From a bacterium (GTDB lineage: Bacteria > BMS3Abin14), in assembly GCA_029210545.1 (NCBI GenBank), contig JARGFV010000096.1, forward strand, positions 1 to 9,500: a stretch of 9,500 nucleotides of DNA, given 5' to 3'. The translations under genes were made by a program, and so were the position numbers. This document shows, one piece after another, positions 1 to 5,858 of the stretch (position 1 is its first letter; the number at the start of each line of letters is the position of its first letter). The notes beneath the pieces are model-generated. The model was not told where the DNA came from. It saw only the letters and a program-made list of their open reading frames with translations, and did not search any database.

Positions 1-71
1 AGTGCCATTCCCATTTATCTTTAATTGCCACACAGTTAGCTGACATCTCATTTGCATCATGAATAATGCGG

Positions 72-118
72 GCTAGTGCTAAGAACCAGGTTGCTAAGAA
101 CTGAGAGATCTTCTTAGC
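72..118. repeat. GCTAAG-type repeat with 8-bp inverted end
   Basis: The octamer GCTAAGAA occurs at 78-85 and 93-100, 15 bp apart. Its exact reverse complement TTCTTAGC follows at 111-118, so 93-118 can fold into an 8-bp stem with a 10-nt loop. The order TGCTAAG, purine pair, CCAGGT, GCTAAG recurs at 5756-5790 after the thioredoxin-like gene, so this is one copy of a dispersed element rather than a local accident. The function is unknown. A transcription terminator for an upstream plus-strand gene is possible but there is no T-run after the stem. Confidence 0.6.
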
Positions 119-158
119 TCATAGAACTTCACATTCTGTGTGCATATCCCTCACCCGG

Positions 159-185
159 GTGCAATTTCTGCACTATCGTGGTCCG
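159..185. promoter_or_regulatory. candidate activator-binding site (NtrC-like dyad)
   Basis: Two overlapping dyad-like patterns lie about 75-100 bp upstream of the predicted transcription start. GTGCA-N5-TGCAC is a perfect dyad at 159-173. TGCAC-N5-TGGT at 169-182 resembles the NtrC operator form TGCACCAAAATGGTGCA, with 11 of 17 positions matching over 169-185. A palindrome CACCCGGGTG (152-161) overlaps the left side. Sigma-54 promoters need an upstream enhancer-binding activator, so a dyad here is expected, but assigning it to an NtrC-family protein is speculative. Confidence 0.3.
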
Positions 186-211
186 TTTACCATGTGTAAG
201 CTACTGTAAAC
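185..211. promoter_or_regulatory. inverted repeat GTTTAC/GTAAAC with phased direct repeat
   Basis: GTTTAC (185-190) and GTAAAC (206-211) form a perfect 6-bp inverted repeat with centres 21 bp apart, about two helical turns. TGTAAGC (195-201) and TGTAAAC (205-211) are also spaced exactly 10 bp. The site sits about 50-77 bp upstream of the predicted start, just behind the sigma-54 promoter, where an activator or IHF could bind. No named regulator is recognised. Confidence 0.3.
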
Positions 212-235
212 ATAGAGAAACACGCAGAATATAAG

Positions 236-251
236 TGGCACAAACCTTGCT
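236..251 (+). promoter_or_regulatory. sigma-54 (RpoN) -24/-12 promoter of the ccm operon
   Basis: The sequence TGGCAC-N5-TTGCT at 236-251 matches the sigma-54 core consensus. The invariant GG (237-238) and GC (249-250) are separated by exactly 10 bp, the required spacing. Transcription would start near 260-262, leaving a leader of about 26 nt before the ATG at 288. No sigma-70 promoter of comparable quality was seen between here and ccmE. The match is direct sequence evidence; actual use by RpoN is inferred. Confidence 0.72.
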
Positions 252-287
252 CTATATGACTGTTTGGCGTATGTGTGGACCAGGACA

Positions 288-710
288 ATGACCGGAAAAT
301 CAAAAGCGATCAAATTCATCGTGCTCGGACTGGCCCTTGCGGGGGCCGTCGGCTACCTGTTTGTCTCCGGGATGAGCAGTTCCATGGTCTACTACTTCAC
401 CCTGGAAGAGATGTCCCTCACGCCGCCGCGGGTGGGCGAGGAGGTGCGGCTCGCCGGGTGGGTCAAGGATGGTTCCATCTCCGGTTCCATGCTGGAAGGG
501 GGCATCGCTTTCGTCATGACCGACGGTGAGCGCGAGCAACCGGTGAGCTACTCCGGCCAGGTACCCGACACCTTCGAGAACGGGGCCGAGGTCATCGTCG
601 AAGGGATCTTCCGCGGGAAGCCGGTCTTCGAGGCGGCGACCATGCTGGCCAAGTGCCCTTCCAAGTACGAGGCCACCAAGCCCGGCCAGGAGAGAGGCGA
701 GGATCTGTGA
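288..710 (+). CDS. ccmE: cytochrome c-type biogenesis heme chaperone CcmE, Cys variant
   Basis: CcmE is the periplasmic, membrane-anchored chaperone that binds heme covalently and carries it from CcmC to CcmF. From ATG 288 the protein is 140 aa: one N-terminal membrane anchor (about residues 8-27), then an OB-fold beta-barrel (about 45-120) with the family pattern VRLAGWV, VSYSGQVPDTF and VIVEG. The heme-binding motif, HxxxY in E. coli (His130, Tyr134), is C123-P-S-K-Y127 here (codons 654-668), so cysteine replaces histidine. This matches the variant known from Desulfovibrio and archaea. In-frame TTG 264 and GTG 273 are possible starts, but TTG would sit almost at the predicted transcription start and the extra residues are not family-like. 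It is the first operon gene, and its stop overlaps the ccmF start. Confidence 0.9.
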   Translation: MTGKSKAIKFIVLGLALAGAVGYLFVSGMSSSMVYYFTLEEMSLTPPRVGEEVRLAGWVKDGSISGSMLEGGIAFVMTDGEREQPVSYSGQVPDTFENGAEVIVEGIFRGKPVFEAATMLAKCPSKYEATKPGQERGEDL

Positions 711-2686
711 ACGCCATGGGCGCGGCGGCTCTTTTCGTTGCCCTCCTCGTCAGCCTTTACGGGACGGGAGCCGCCCTCGCCGGGGCCCTTAACGGGCGGC
801 GGAACCTGGTCAAAAGCTCCCTGCTGTCGGTCTACCTGAGCTTCGTGCTGGTGACCATCTCGTCGGCCGCCCTCCTCAGGGCTTTCCTCGCGCGGGATTT
901 TTCCATCCTGTACGTTTTCGAATATTCCAGCAGGGCCCTGTCCGACACCTACGCCGTCACCGCTTTCTGGGCCGGGCAGGAGGGCTCCCTGCTCCTGTGG
1001 GCCTGGCTGCTTACCGCTTTCGCTGCCCTGGCGCTCCACCGCAATCGCAACAGGCTCCCCGATATGCTTCCCTGGGCCACCTTCATCCTGATGCTCAACG
1101 CCTCCTTTTTCCTCCTGCTTTTAAACTTCGTGACCGACCCTTTTGCCCCATTTCCCGGTCCGACCCCCGCCGACGGGTACGGCCTTAACCCCCTTCTCCA
1201 GAACCCCGGAATGGTCATTCACCCGCCGACCCTGTTTATCGGTTACGTGGGGCTTACCATTCCCTACGCATTCGCCCTTGCTTCCCTTCTGGCCGGCCGG
1301 TCCGATGCCCAGTGGCTCGCTCGGACCCGCCTTTGGACGGTGGTCTCCTGGTTCTTTCTCGGGATAGGGATCCTGCTCGGGGCCGAGTGGGCCTACGTGG
1401 AGCTGGGCTGGGGCGGATACTGGGCCTGGGACCCGGTGGAAAACGCCTCTCTCATGCCGTGGCTCACCGCCACAGCCTTCATGCACTCCATCATGATCCA
1501 GGAGCGAAGGGGCATGTTCAAGGCCTGGAACGTTGGGCTCATCATCATCACCTATTTCCTCATCCTCTTCGGGACCTTTATCACGCGAAGCGGGGTCATC
1601 TCCTCCGTCCACGCCTTCGGAAAGAGCAGCCTGGGCACCTTTTTCCTGGTCTTCATGATCGTGACGCTGCTCCTGGGGCTGGCCCTCATGGTGTGGCGAC
1701 GCAGGCTGCTGTCCCCCGAACACCGGCTCCACTCTGTGACATCCAGGGAGGCAGCCTTTCTCCTCGGCGACATCATCCTGTCCGCCATGGCGTTCTCGGT
1801 CTTCTGGGGAACCATCTTCCCCGTGATCTCGGAGTTGGTCACCGGCACCCAGATCGCCGTCGGGGCCGGTTTTTACAACCGCGTCAACGTTCCCATTGCC
1901 CTCGTCCTCATGGCGCTCATGGGGATCGGCCCCCTCCTGGCCTGGAAAAGGTCCGCGGGCCGCAGCGTCGGCAGGGACCTGGTCCTTCCGCTGGTCATGG
2001 CGATCCTGGGCATGATCGGGTCTCTTGCCATCGGCATCCGGAACCCGGGTACGATCCTGGTCATGTCCTTTTCCGGTCTCATCGCCGGGTCCGTTCTCGT
2101 GGAGCTTTACCGCGGCGCTGCTGCCCGAAAGGACACCTACGGTCCCAATTTCCCCATTGCCGCCGCGAAAGTGGTGTGGGGCAACCGTCGCCGTTACGGC
2201 GGGTACATCGTCCACCTTGGCATGGTCCTGGTGTTCATGGGCCTTTCCGGAGCGCCCCTCACCGAGGAGGTCTCAGGCACACTGAAACCCGGCGAATCCC
2301 TGGCCGTGGGCAGCTACTCCATCAAGTACAGGAAAATGCAGTGGGTGCCCTTCCAGGACAGGCTCTCGGTGACCACCCAGCTCATCGCTTACAAGGACGG
2401 GAACGCCGTTGGACAGCTGGTCCCCGAAAGATGTTTCTACCAGAACCGTGAAGACCAGCCCACCAGCGAGGTGTCGATCCTCAGCGACTGGAAGGAGGAC
2501 CTGTACGTGGCCCTCACCGGGTACAACCGGGACGGGCGAGCCAGTTTCAGGGTCCTGGTCAACCCCTTTGTGCCGTGGTTGTGGTACGGTGGATATGTTG
2601 CCGCTTTTGGCGTGGCCGTCGCCGTCTGGCCGCGGAGAAGGAAAAAAGCTGAGCCGTCGGAAGCAAGGGGGGGCGTCGCGCCATGA
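707..2686 (+). CDS. ccmF: heme lyase CcmF (cytochrome c synthetase subunit)
   Basis: CcmF is the large inner-membrane protein that takes heme from CcmE and attaches it to CXXCH cysteines of apocytochrome c. The 659-aa length is normal for the family. The tryptophan-rich WWD periplasmic motif GWGGYWAWDP lies at 234-243. All four functional histidines appear present: H172 (IHPPTL), H260 (FMHS), H302 (SVHAFG) and H503 (YIVHLG), matching E. coli H173, H261, H303 and H491. Many hydrophobic segments run through the chain, with a large soluble stretch near 520-620 before the last membrane helix. The GTG 707 start is chosen because GAGG at 699-702 precedes it at 4 nt and it overlaps the ccmE stop (GTGA). 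ATG 716 is an alternative. Confidence 0.95.
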   Translation: MNAMGAAALFVALLVSLYGTGAALAGALNGRRNLVKSSLLSVYLSFVLVTISSAALLRAFLARDFSILYVFEYSSRALSDTYAVTAFWAGQEGSLLLWAWLLTAFAALALHRNRNRLPDMLPWATFILMLNASFFLLLLNFVTDPFAPFPGPTPADGYGLNPLLQNPGMVIHPPTLFIGYVGLTIPYAFALASLLAGRSDAQWLARTRLWTVVSWFFLGIGILLGAEWAYVELGWGGYWAWDPVENASLMPWLTATAFMHSIMIQERRGMFKAWNVGLIIITYFLILFGTFITRSGVISSVHAFGKSSLGTFFLVFMIVTLLLGLALMVWRRRLLSPEHRLHSVTSREAAFLLGDIILSAMAFSVFWGTIFPVISELVTGTQIAVGAGFYNRVNVPIALVLMALMGIGPLLAWKRSAGRSVGRDLVLPLVMAILGMIGSLAIGIRNPGTILVMSFSGLIAGSVLVELYRGAAARKDTYGPNFPIAAAKVVWGNRRRYGGYIVHLGMVLVFMGLSGAPLTEEVSGTLKPGESLAVGSYSIKYRKMQWVPFQDRLSVTTQLIAYKDGNAVGQLVPERCFYQNREDQPTSEVSILSDWKEDLYVALTGYNRDGRASFRVLVNPFVPWLWYGGYVAAFGVAVAVWPRRRKKAEPSEARGGVAP

Positions 2687-2913
2687 ATATCTGGACATCC
2701 TTTTTCCTGGTCCTGTCAGCGGTGGCCCTTGCTTACCCTTTCCTCTCTAACGACGGCAAGCCCGACGGCGTTGCCGGATCGGCCCCATTGGAGGCCCACG
2801 GGGACTGGAACGAAGAAGAGGTCGATCTCGATCTTGCTTCCGGACGGTTGAGCCGGGCAGATCACGAGATCATGGGGGAGCGGGAAAAGAGCGCATCTGA
2901 CGATGTGCCCTGA
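2683..2913 (+). CDS. small membrane protein resembling the CcmI N-terminus
   Basis: This 76-aa protein overlaps the ccmF stop by 4 bp (ATGA) and sits directly before ccmA, so it is almost certainly translated with the operon. One hydrophobic helix spans about residues 5-21, followed by an acidic soluble tail. Residues 44-64 contain EEEVDLDLASGRLSRAD, which resembles the short helical segment (pattern DLExDxxxGKLSxxDY) that follows the first membrane helix of CcmI/CycH proteins. By family knowledge CcmI helps present apocytochrome. Here this piece is separate, and a TPR protein at the operon end could be its other half. It is not CcmH, because it lacks the LRCxxCQ motif and has no cysteine. 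Existence as a gene is likely; the CcmI relation is tentative. Confidence 0.7.
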   Translation: MNIWTSFFLVLSAVALAYPFLSNDGKPDGVAGSAPLEAHGDWNEEEVDLDLASGRLSRADHEIMGEREKSASDDVP

Positions 2914-2925
2914 GCCGCGAGGTGG

Positions 2926-3630
2926 ATGATGGGAGCCTTCCTGAGAGGTCGACAGCTCAGTAAACGGTACGGCCCCATCCACGCCCTGCGGGGAGTGGAC
3001 CTATCCGTGGCCAGGGGGGGGTCCCTGGTCCTTCTCGGCCCGAACGGGGCAGGAAAGAGTACCCTGCTGGGCATTCTCGCCGGTCGGATCAGGCCCACGG
3101 AGGGTTCCGTTGTCCTGGAGGGCGGCGAGATCCGGTCCGGCACTGCGGCACGGACCAGGACCGGCTACCTGGCACACGCCTCCCTCCTCTACCCTGGATT
3201 GACTGCCCTGGAGAACCTCCGGTTCACAGGTCAGCTTTACGGGGTCAAAACTCCTTTGGCACGGGCCGAGGAGCTCCTCGATTTCGTGGGGCTGACCAGG
3301 CGCGGGGACGATCGGGTGGGAGGCTTTTCCCGGGGCATGCAGCAGCGCCTTTCCATCGCGAGGGCCCTGGTCCACGACCCCGAGCTTATCCTCCTCGACG
3401 AACCGTTCTCGGGCCTGGACTACCACTCTTCCCGGTCCTTTGCCGACGACCTGGCCCATCTCAGGGACGGCAGGAGAACCATTGTCGTTGCCACCCACGA
3501 CATGGATGCGGTGAGCATCATGGGGGAGGATGTCGCTGTCATGGACCGGGGCCGGATCGTTCACCTGGGAGCGGCTCCCGAAGACGTCAGGGGGCTGTAC
3601 ACGGGCCTGCTCGGTCAGGAGGGGTCGTGA
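2926..3630 (+). CDS. ccmA: heme exporter ABC ATPase CcmA
   Basis: CcmA is the cytoplasmic ATPase of the CcmABCD complex, whose ATP hydrolysis releases heme-loaded CcmE from CcmC. The 234-aa protein has all ABC motifs: Walker A GPNGAGKST (38-46), signature SRGMQQR (135-141, the form usual in CcmA), Walker B LILLDEP with D158 and E159, and the H-loop His191 in VATHD. There are ATG codons at 2926 and 2929. GAGG at 2919-2922 gives 3 and 6 nt spacing, so 2929 may be the real start. It follows the CcmI-like gene by 12 bp and overlaps ccmB. Position between ccmF and ccmB rules out most other ABC families. Confidence 0.93.
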   Translation: MMGAFLRGRQLSKRYGPIHALRGVDLSVARGGSLVLLGPNGAGKSTLLGILAGRIRPTEGSVVLEGGEIRSGTAARTRTGYLAHASLLYPGLTALENLRFTGQLYGVKTPLARAEELLDFVGLTRRGDDRVGGFSRGMQQRLSIARALVHDPELILLDEPFSGLDYHSSRSFADDLAHLRDGRRTIVVATHDMDAVSIMGEDVAVMDRGRIVHLGAAPEDVRGLYTGLLGQEGS

Positions 3631-4295
3631 GGGTCGCCCTGGCTATCTTCCGCAAGGACCTCGCCCTGGAGTTCCGTGGAGGAGAGGTCGTGGTTACCCT
3701 GGCGGTCTTCTCCTTCCTGATCCTGACCCTTTTCTCTTTCACGGCGGTGCCGGGGTCCCGGGCGCCGAGGGAGATGGCGCCCGGAATCTTCTGGATCGCC
3801 TGCCTCTTCGCCGGCATCCTCGGCCTGGGAAGGAACTTCGACCGGGAGCGGGAGAACAGCTGCTTCACGGCTCTCCTGCTGGCGCCTTGTGACCGTGTCC
3901 AGGTCTACCTTGGGAAATGTTTTTCAACCCTGGCTTTCATGGTCCTCTTTCAGGCGGCCCTGTGGCCGCTGTTCGGCGTTCTTTACGGTTACAGCCCCGT
4001 CAGGGGGGCAGTAACCGCGTGGATGGGGATACTCCTCGGGGATATCGGATTTGTGGCCCTGGGGGTCATCCTATCGGCGGTCACCATCCACGTGCGGGGC
4101 AGGGAGATCATCCTCCCCCTCCTCCTGTTGCCCCTCTGCCTGCCGGTCCTGGTGGGAGGGGTCCGGATCATCTCCCTTGCCGTGGAAGGCGCGCCCTTCG
4201 GCGGGGCCGCTCTCTGGATGGGGCGTCTTGCGGCCTTCGATGTGATCTTCCTGGTGCTGGGGTCGTTGTTGTTCCCGCTGGTGGTGGAAGAGTGA
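3627..4295 (+). CDS. ccmB: heme exporter membrane subunit CcmB
   Basis: CcmB is the membrane partner of the CcmA ATPase. The 222-aa length is typical. About six hydrophobic segments are visible, roughly at 21-41, 52-68, 98-120, 127-152, 160-185 and 200-219. The loop DRERENSCFTALLLAP (about 72-87) matches the conserved cytoplasmic coupling segment of the family, which reads FxxDxxxGxLxxLLxxP in relatives. The start is GTG 3627, which overlaps the ccmA stop (GTGA), with AGGAGG at 3617-3622 upstream, so translation is probably coupled to ccmA. The gene ends just before a repeat-filled spacer. Confidence 0.92.
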   Translation: MRVALAIFRKDLALEFRGGEVVVTLAVFSFLILTLFSFTAVPGSRAPREMAPGIFWIACLFAGILGLGRNFDRERENSCFTALLLAPCDRVQVYLGKCFSTLAFMVLFQAALWPLFGVLYGYSPVRGAVTAWMGILLGDIGFVALGVILSAVTIHVRGREIILPLLLLPLCLPVLVGGVRIISLAVEGAPFGGAALWMGRLAAFDVIFLVLGSLLFPLVVEE

Positions 4296-4410
4296 ATCTC
4301 AGACCTCATACCTCAAATCTCAAAGGGACGGATGAGATCTTGTCAGCAATGTGTTGCGTATTGATTCTGGATATTTAAAATGGTTTCTCTGAGATGTGAG
4401 ATCTGAGATG
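4296..4410. repeat. two opposed arrays of 7-bp repeats between ccmB and ccmC
   Basis: Immediately after the ccmB stop lie four tandem heptads of the form AYCTCAN (4296-4323: ATCTCAG, ACCTCAT, ACCTCAA, ATCTCAA). At 4390-4410 are three heptads in the opposite sense (TGAGATG, TGAGATC, TGAGATG), and a lone TGAGATC is at 4333-4339. The reverse complement of 4390-4410 matches 4295-4315 at 17 of 21 positions, so the transcript could fold into a long imperfect stem. The last heptad supplies the ATG of ccmC. This is the only gap inside the otherwise overlapping ccmE-to-lipoprotein gene run apart from the 12 bp before ccmA. Confidence 0.75.
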
Positions 4411-5085
4411 AAGAAATTTACTGACATAGCCTTACCTGTTATCGCCGCGGTGGCCATCATTTTCGCTCTGGCCGGTGCGCTTCTCATCGCCCCAACGGAA
4501 AAGGCAATGGGCCACGTCCAGCGCATCTTCTATTTCCACCTGGGCAGCGCGGCGGCGGCTTTCGCCGGTTTCACCCTTGTGCTGGCCGCGTCGGTGGCTT
4601 TCATCCTTTCGCGCAGGATGGTCTTCGATTCGGTGGCTTTCGCCGCCGGCGAGGTCGGTGTTCTTTTCTGTTCTTTCGTCCTGCTCACCGGCCCCATGTG
4701 GGCAAGGCCTGTGTGGGGGCAGTGGTGGGTATGGGATCCGCGCTTGACGACCACTTTGTTCCTGTGGTTTCTCTACGTGGGTTACCTCGTGCTCCGGCAC
4801 ATGATGCCCGGCTACCGGGGTGCCATGGCCGGTGCGGTGTTCGCTATCCTCGCCTACGTGGATGTCCCCGTTGTATATTTCTCGGTGCGGTGGTGGCGAG
4901 GGATCCACCCGAGGGTCCTGCAGGGCGGAGGCGGCCTGGACCCGGCCATGATCCCGCCCCTCCTGGTGTGCGTGGCCGCATTCGGGCTCCTCGCGATGGC
5001 GTTGATCCGGGAGCGTTTCGAGATCCAGCGCCTGGAGGAGAGCGTGTCCCGGGCCGAGGATACTCTGGAGGTTGAGGCAAGATGA
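4408..5085 (+). CDS. ccmC: heme exporter protein CcmC
   Basis: CcmC is the membrane protein that presents heme at the periplasmic face and loads it onto CcmE. The protein is 225 aa with about six membrane segments. The tryptophan-rich WWD motif GQWWVWDP is seen with W106 to D110. Candidate axial histidines are H44 (FYFHLGSA) and H167 (WWRGIHPR), matching E. coli H60 and H184. The chosen start ATG 4408 gives the family-like MKKFTDIAL; in-frame GTG 4396 is possible. The ribosome site is poor: GTGAG at 4396-4400 is the best candidate, and both it and the ATG lie inside the TGAGATS repeats, which could make initiation depend on RNA folding. Its stop overlaps ccmD (ATGA). Confidence 0.93.
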   Translation: MKKFTDIALPVIAAVAIIFALAGALLIAPTEKAMGHVQRIFYFHLGSAAAAFAGFTLVLAASVAFILSRRMVFDSVAFAAGEVGVLFCSFVLLTGPMWARPVWGQWWVWDPRLTTTLFLWFLYVGYLVLRHMMPGYRGAMAGAVFAILAYVDVPVVYFSVRWWRGIHPRVLQGGGGLDPAMIPPLLVCVAAFGLLAMALIRERFEIQRLEESVSRAEDTLEVEAR

Positions 5086-5237
5086 AAGACCTGACGTACC
5101 TGTTCTCGGCGTTCGCCATCATCTGGGCCGGTGTCGGTCTTTACCTCGTGCGCCTTGCTGCCCTGAGGAGCGATCTTCAGCGGCGTGTCGCCAGGCTCGA
5201 AGAAAGGGCTGCTGAAAGGAACAGGGTTGATGGGTAG
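5082..5237 (+). CDS. ccmD: heme exporter small subunit CcmD
   Basis: CcmD is a small single-helix membrane protein needed to release heme-bound CcmE from the CcmABC complex. This 51-aa reading frame starts with MKDLTYLFSAFAIIWAGVG, has one membrane helix at about residues 6-24, and continues with a strongly charged helical tail rich in Arg and Glu (residues 29-48). This is the classic CcmD layout and length. It starts at ATG 5082, overlapping the ccmC stop by 4 bp, and its last 8 bp overlap the start of the lipoprotein gene. CcmD sequences diverge strongly, so the call rests on topology, size and position right after ccmC. Confidence 0.85.
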   Translation: MKDLTYLFSAFAIIWAGVGLYLVRLAALRSDLQRRVARLEERAAERNRVDG

Positions 5238-5757
5238 AAAAGGGCTGTCCGCACTTCTTCTCGTCACCGTCCTTACTGTCGGCCTTGCTGCCGGCTGCAC
5301 CTCCGGGGAAAACAACGGCCAGAGCCTGTCGGGCGGGGCGCCCGACTTCCTCCTTCCGTCGGTGGACGGCTCCATGGTCCGCCTGTCCGATCACAGCGGC
5401 AAGGTGATCATCGTGGATTTCTGGGCCACATGGTGTCCTCCCTGCGAGGAGATGATCCCGGTGCTTTCGAAACTCCACCGTGAGTTTTCTGAAAAAGGGC
5501 TGGTGGTCCTCGGCGTGGCCATGGACCGGGAAGGGCTCGGGGTCCTGGGCACTTTCGTCCACGAAAAGATGATCCCTTACAAGGTCCTCATGGGAGATGA
5601 CAAGGTGACCAGGTCCTTCGGGGGAGTATCGTCCATACCAACCCTTTTCATCATCGACCGCGAGGGCAGGCTGGTCAGGAAGCTGATGGGGTACCACACC
5701 TTCGGGCAGCTGAAGGACCAGATCAGCAGGTATCTGGAGCAACCTGCTGAGAGCTAG
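5230..5757 (+). CDS. TlpA/ResA-type thiol-disulfide oxidoreductase lipoprotein (CcmG-like)
   Basis: This is a thioredoxin-fold protein probably tethered in the periplasm, where it would reduce apocytochrome CXXCH disulfides before heme attachment. From ATG 5230 it is 175 aa. A signal peptide of basic then hydrophobic residues ends in the lipobox LAAGC with lipidated Cys23. The thioredoxin domain spans about 40-170 and has the active site WCPPC (C69, C72) and a cis-proline in SIPTLF (P137). WCPPC and the lipobox look like TlpA/ResA rather than E. coli CcmG, which has a membrane helix and WCPTC. In-frame GTG 5185 would bury the signal peptide, so 5230 is preferred; AAAGGA at 5215-5220 is its likely ribosome site. 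It overlaps ccmD by 8 bp, which supports a Ccm role. Confidence 0.88.
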   Translation: MGRKGLSALLLVTVLTVGLAAGCTSGENNGQSLSGGAPDFLLPSVDGSMVRLSDHSGKVIIVDFWATWCPPCEEMIPVLSKLHREFSEKGLVVLGVAMDREGLGVLGTFVHEKMIPYKVLMGDDKVTRSFGGVSSIPTLFIIDREGRLVRKLMGYHTFGQLKDQISRYLEQPAES

Positions 5758-5838
5758 GTGCTAAGGGCCAGGTGCTAAGGGCTAAGAGAGCTCTCAAGAA
5801 AGATGTTACTCAAAACCTTAAACCCAAAACACAAAACT
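5756..5838. repeat. two 7-bp-period repeat blocks before the TPR gene
   Basis: Block one, 5756-5790, reads as five heptads: AGGTGCT, AAGGGCC, AGGTGCT, AAGGGCT, AAGAGAG. The 13-mer AGGTGCTAAGGGC is exact at 5756-5768 and 5770-5782. Block one begins within the stop codon of the lipoprotein gene and runs into the palindrome GAGAGCTCTC (5786-5795). Block two, 5811-5838, is four heptads: CAAAACC, TTAAACC, CAAAACA, CAAAACT. Block one is the same family as the element at 72-118. The two blocks differ in sequence but share the period. Confidence 0.75.
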
Positions 5839-5858
5839 TGTTTCCCGGAGGTTGATCA

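Noticed and set aside
40-67. Sigma-70 promoter CTGACA-N16-AATAAT
   Set aside because: The -10 match is weak and it lies more than 200 bp before ccmE, behind a repeat and a much better sigma-54 site.
264-287. Longer CcmE starting at TTG 264 or GTG 273
   Set aside because: TTG lies at the predicted sigma-54 transcription start, leaving no leader, and the added residues do not resemble a CcmE N-terminus.
1121-2215. 364-codon minus-strand frame inside ccmF
   Set aside because: Antisense to conserved ccmF coding sequence; composition rich in Gly, Asp, His and Pro is typical of a shadow frame in G+C-rich DNA.
1312-2451. 379-codon plus-strand frame inside ccmF
   Set aside because: Out of frame with ccmF, which has all family motifs; Arg/His/Pro/Gly-rich shadow.
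4396-4407. GTG 4396 as ccmC start
   Set aside because: It adds only repeat-derived residues; ATG 4408 gives the expected N-terminus. It remains a possible alternative.
5185-5229. Longer thioredoxin-like protein from GTG 5185
   Set aside because: It would place 15 extra residues before a complete lipoprotein signal peptide that begins at ATG 5230.
4296-5838. CRISPR array
   Set aside because: The repeats are 7 bp, contiguous and degenerate, without unique spacers or 23-40 bp repeats.
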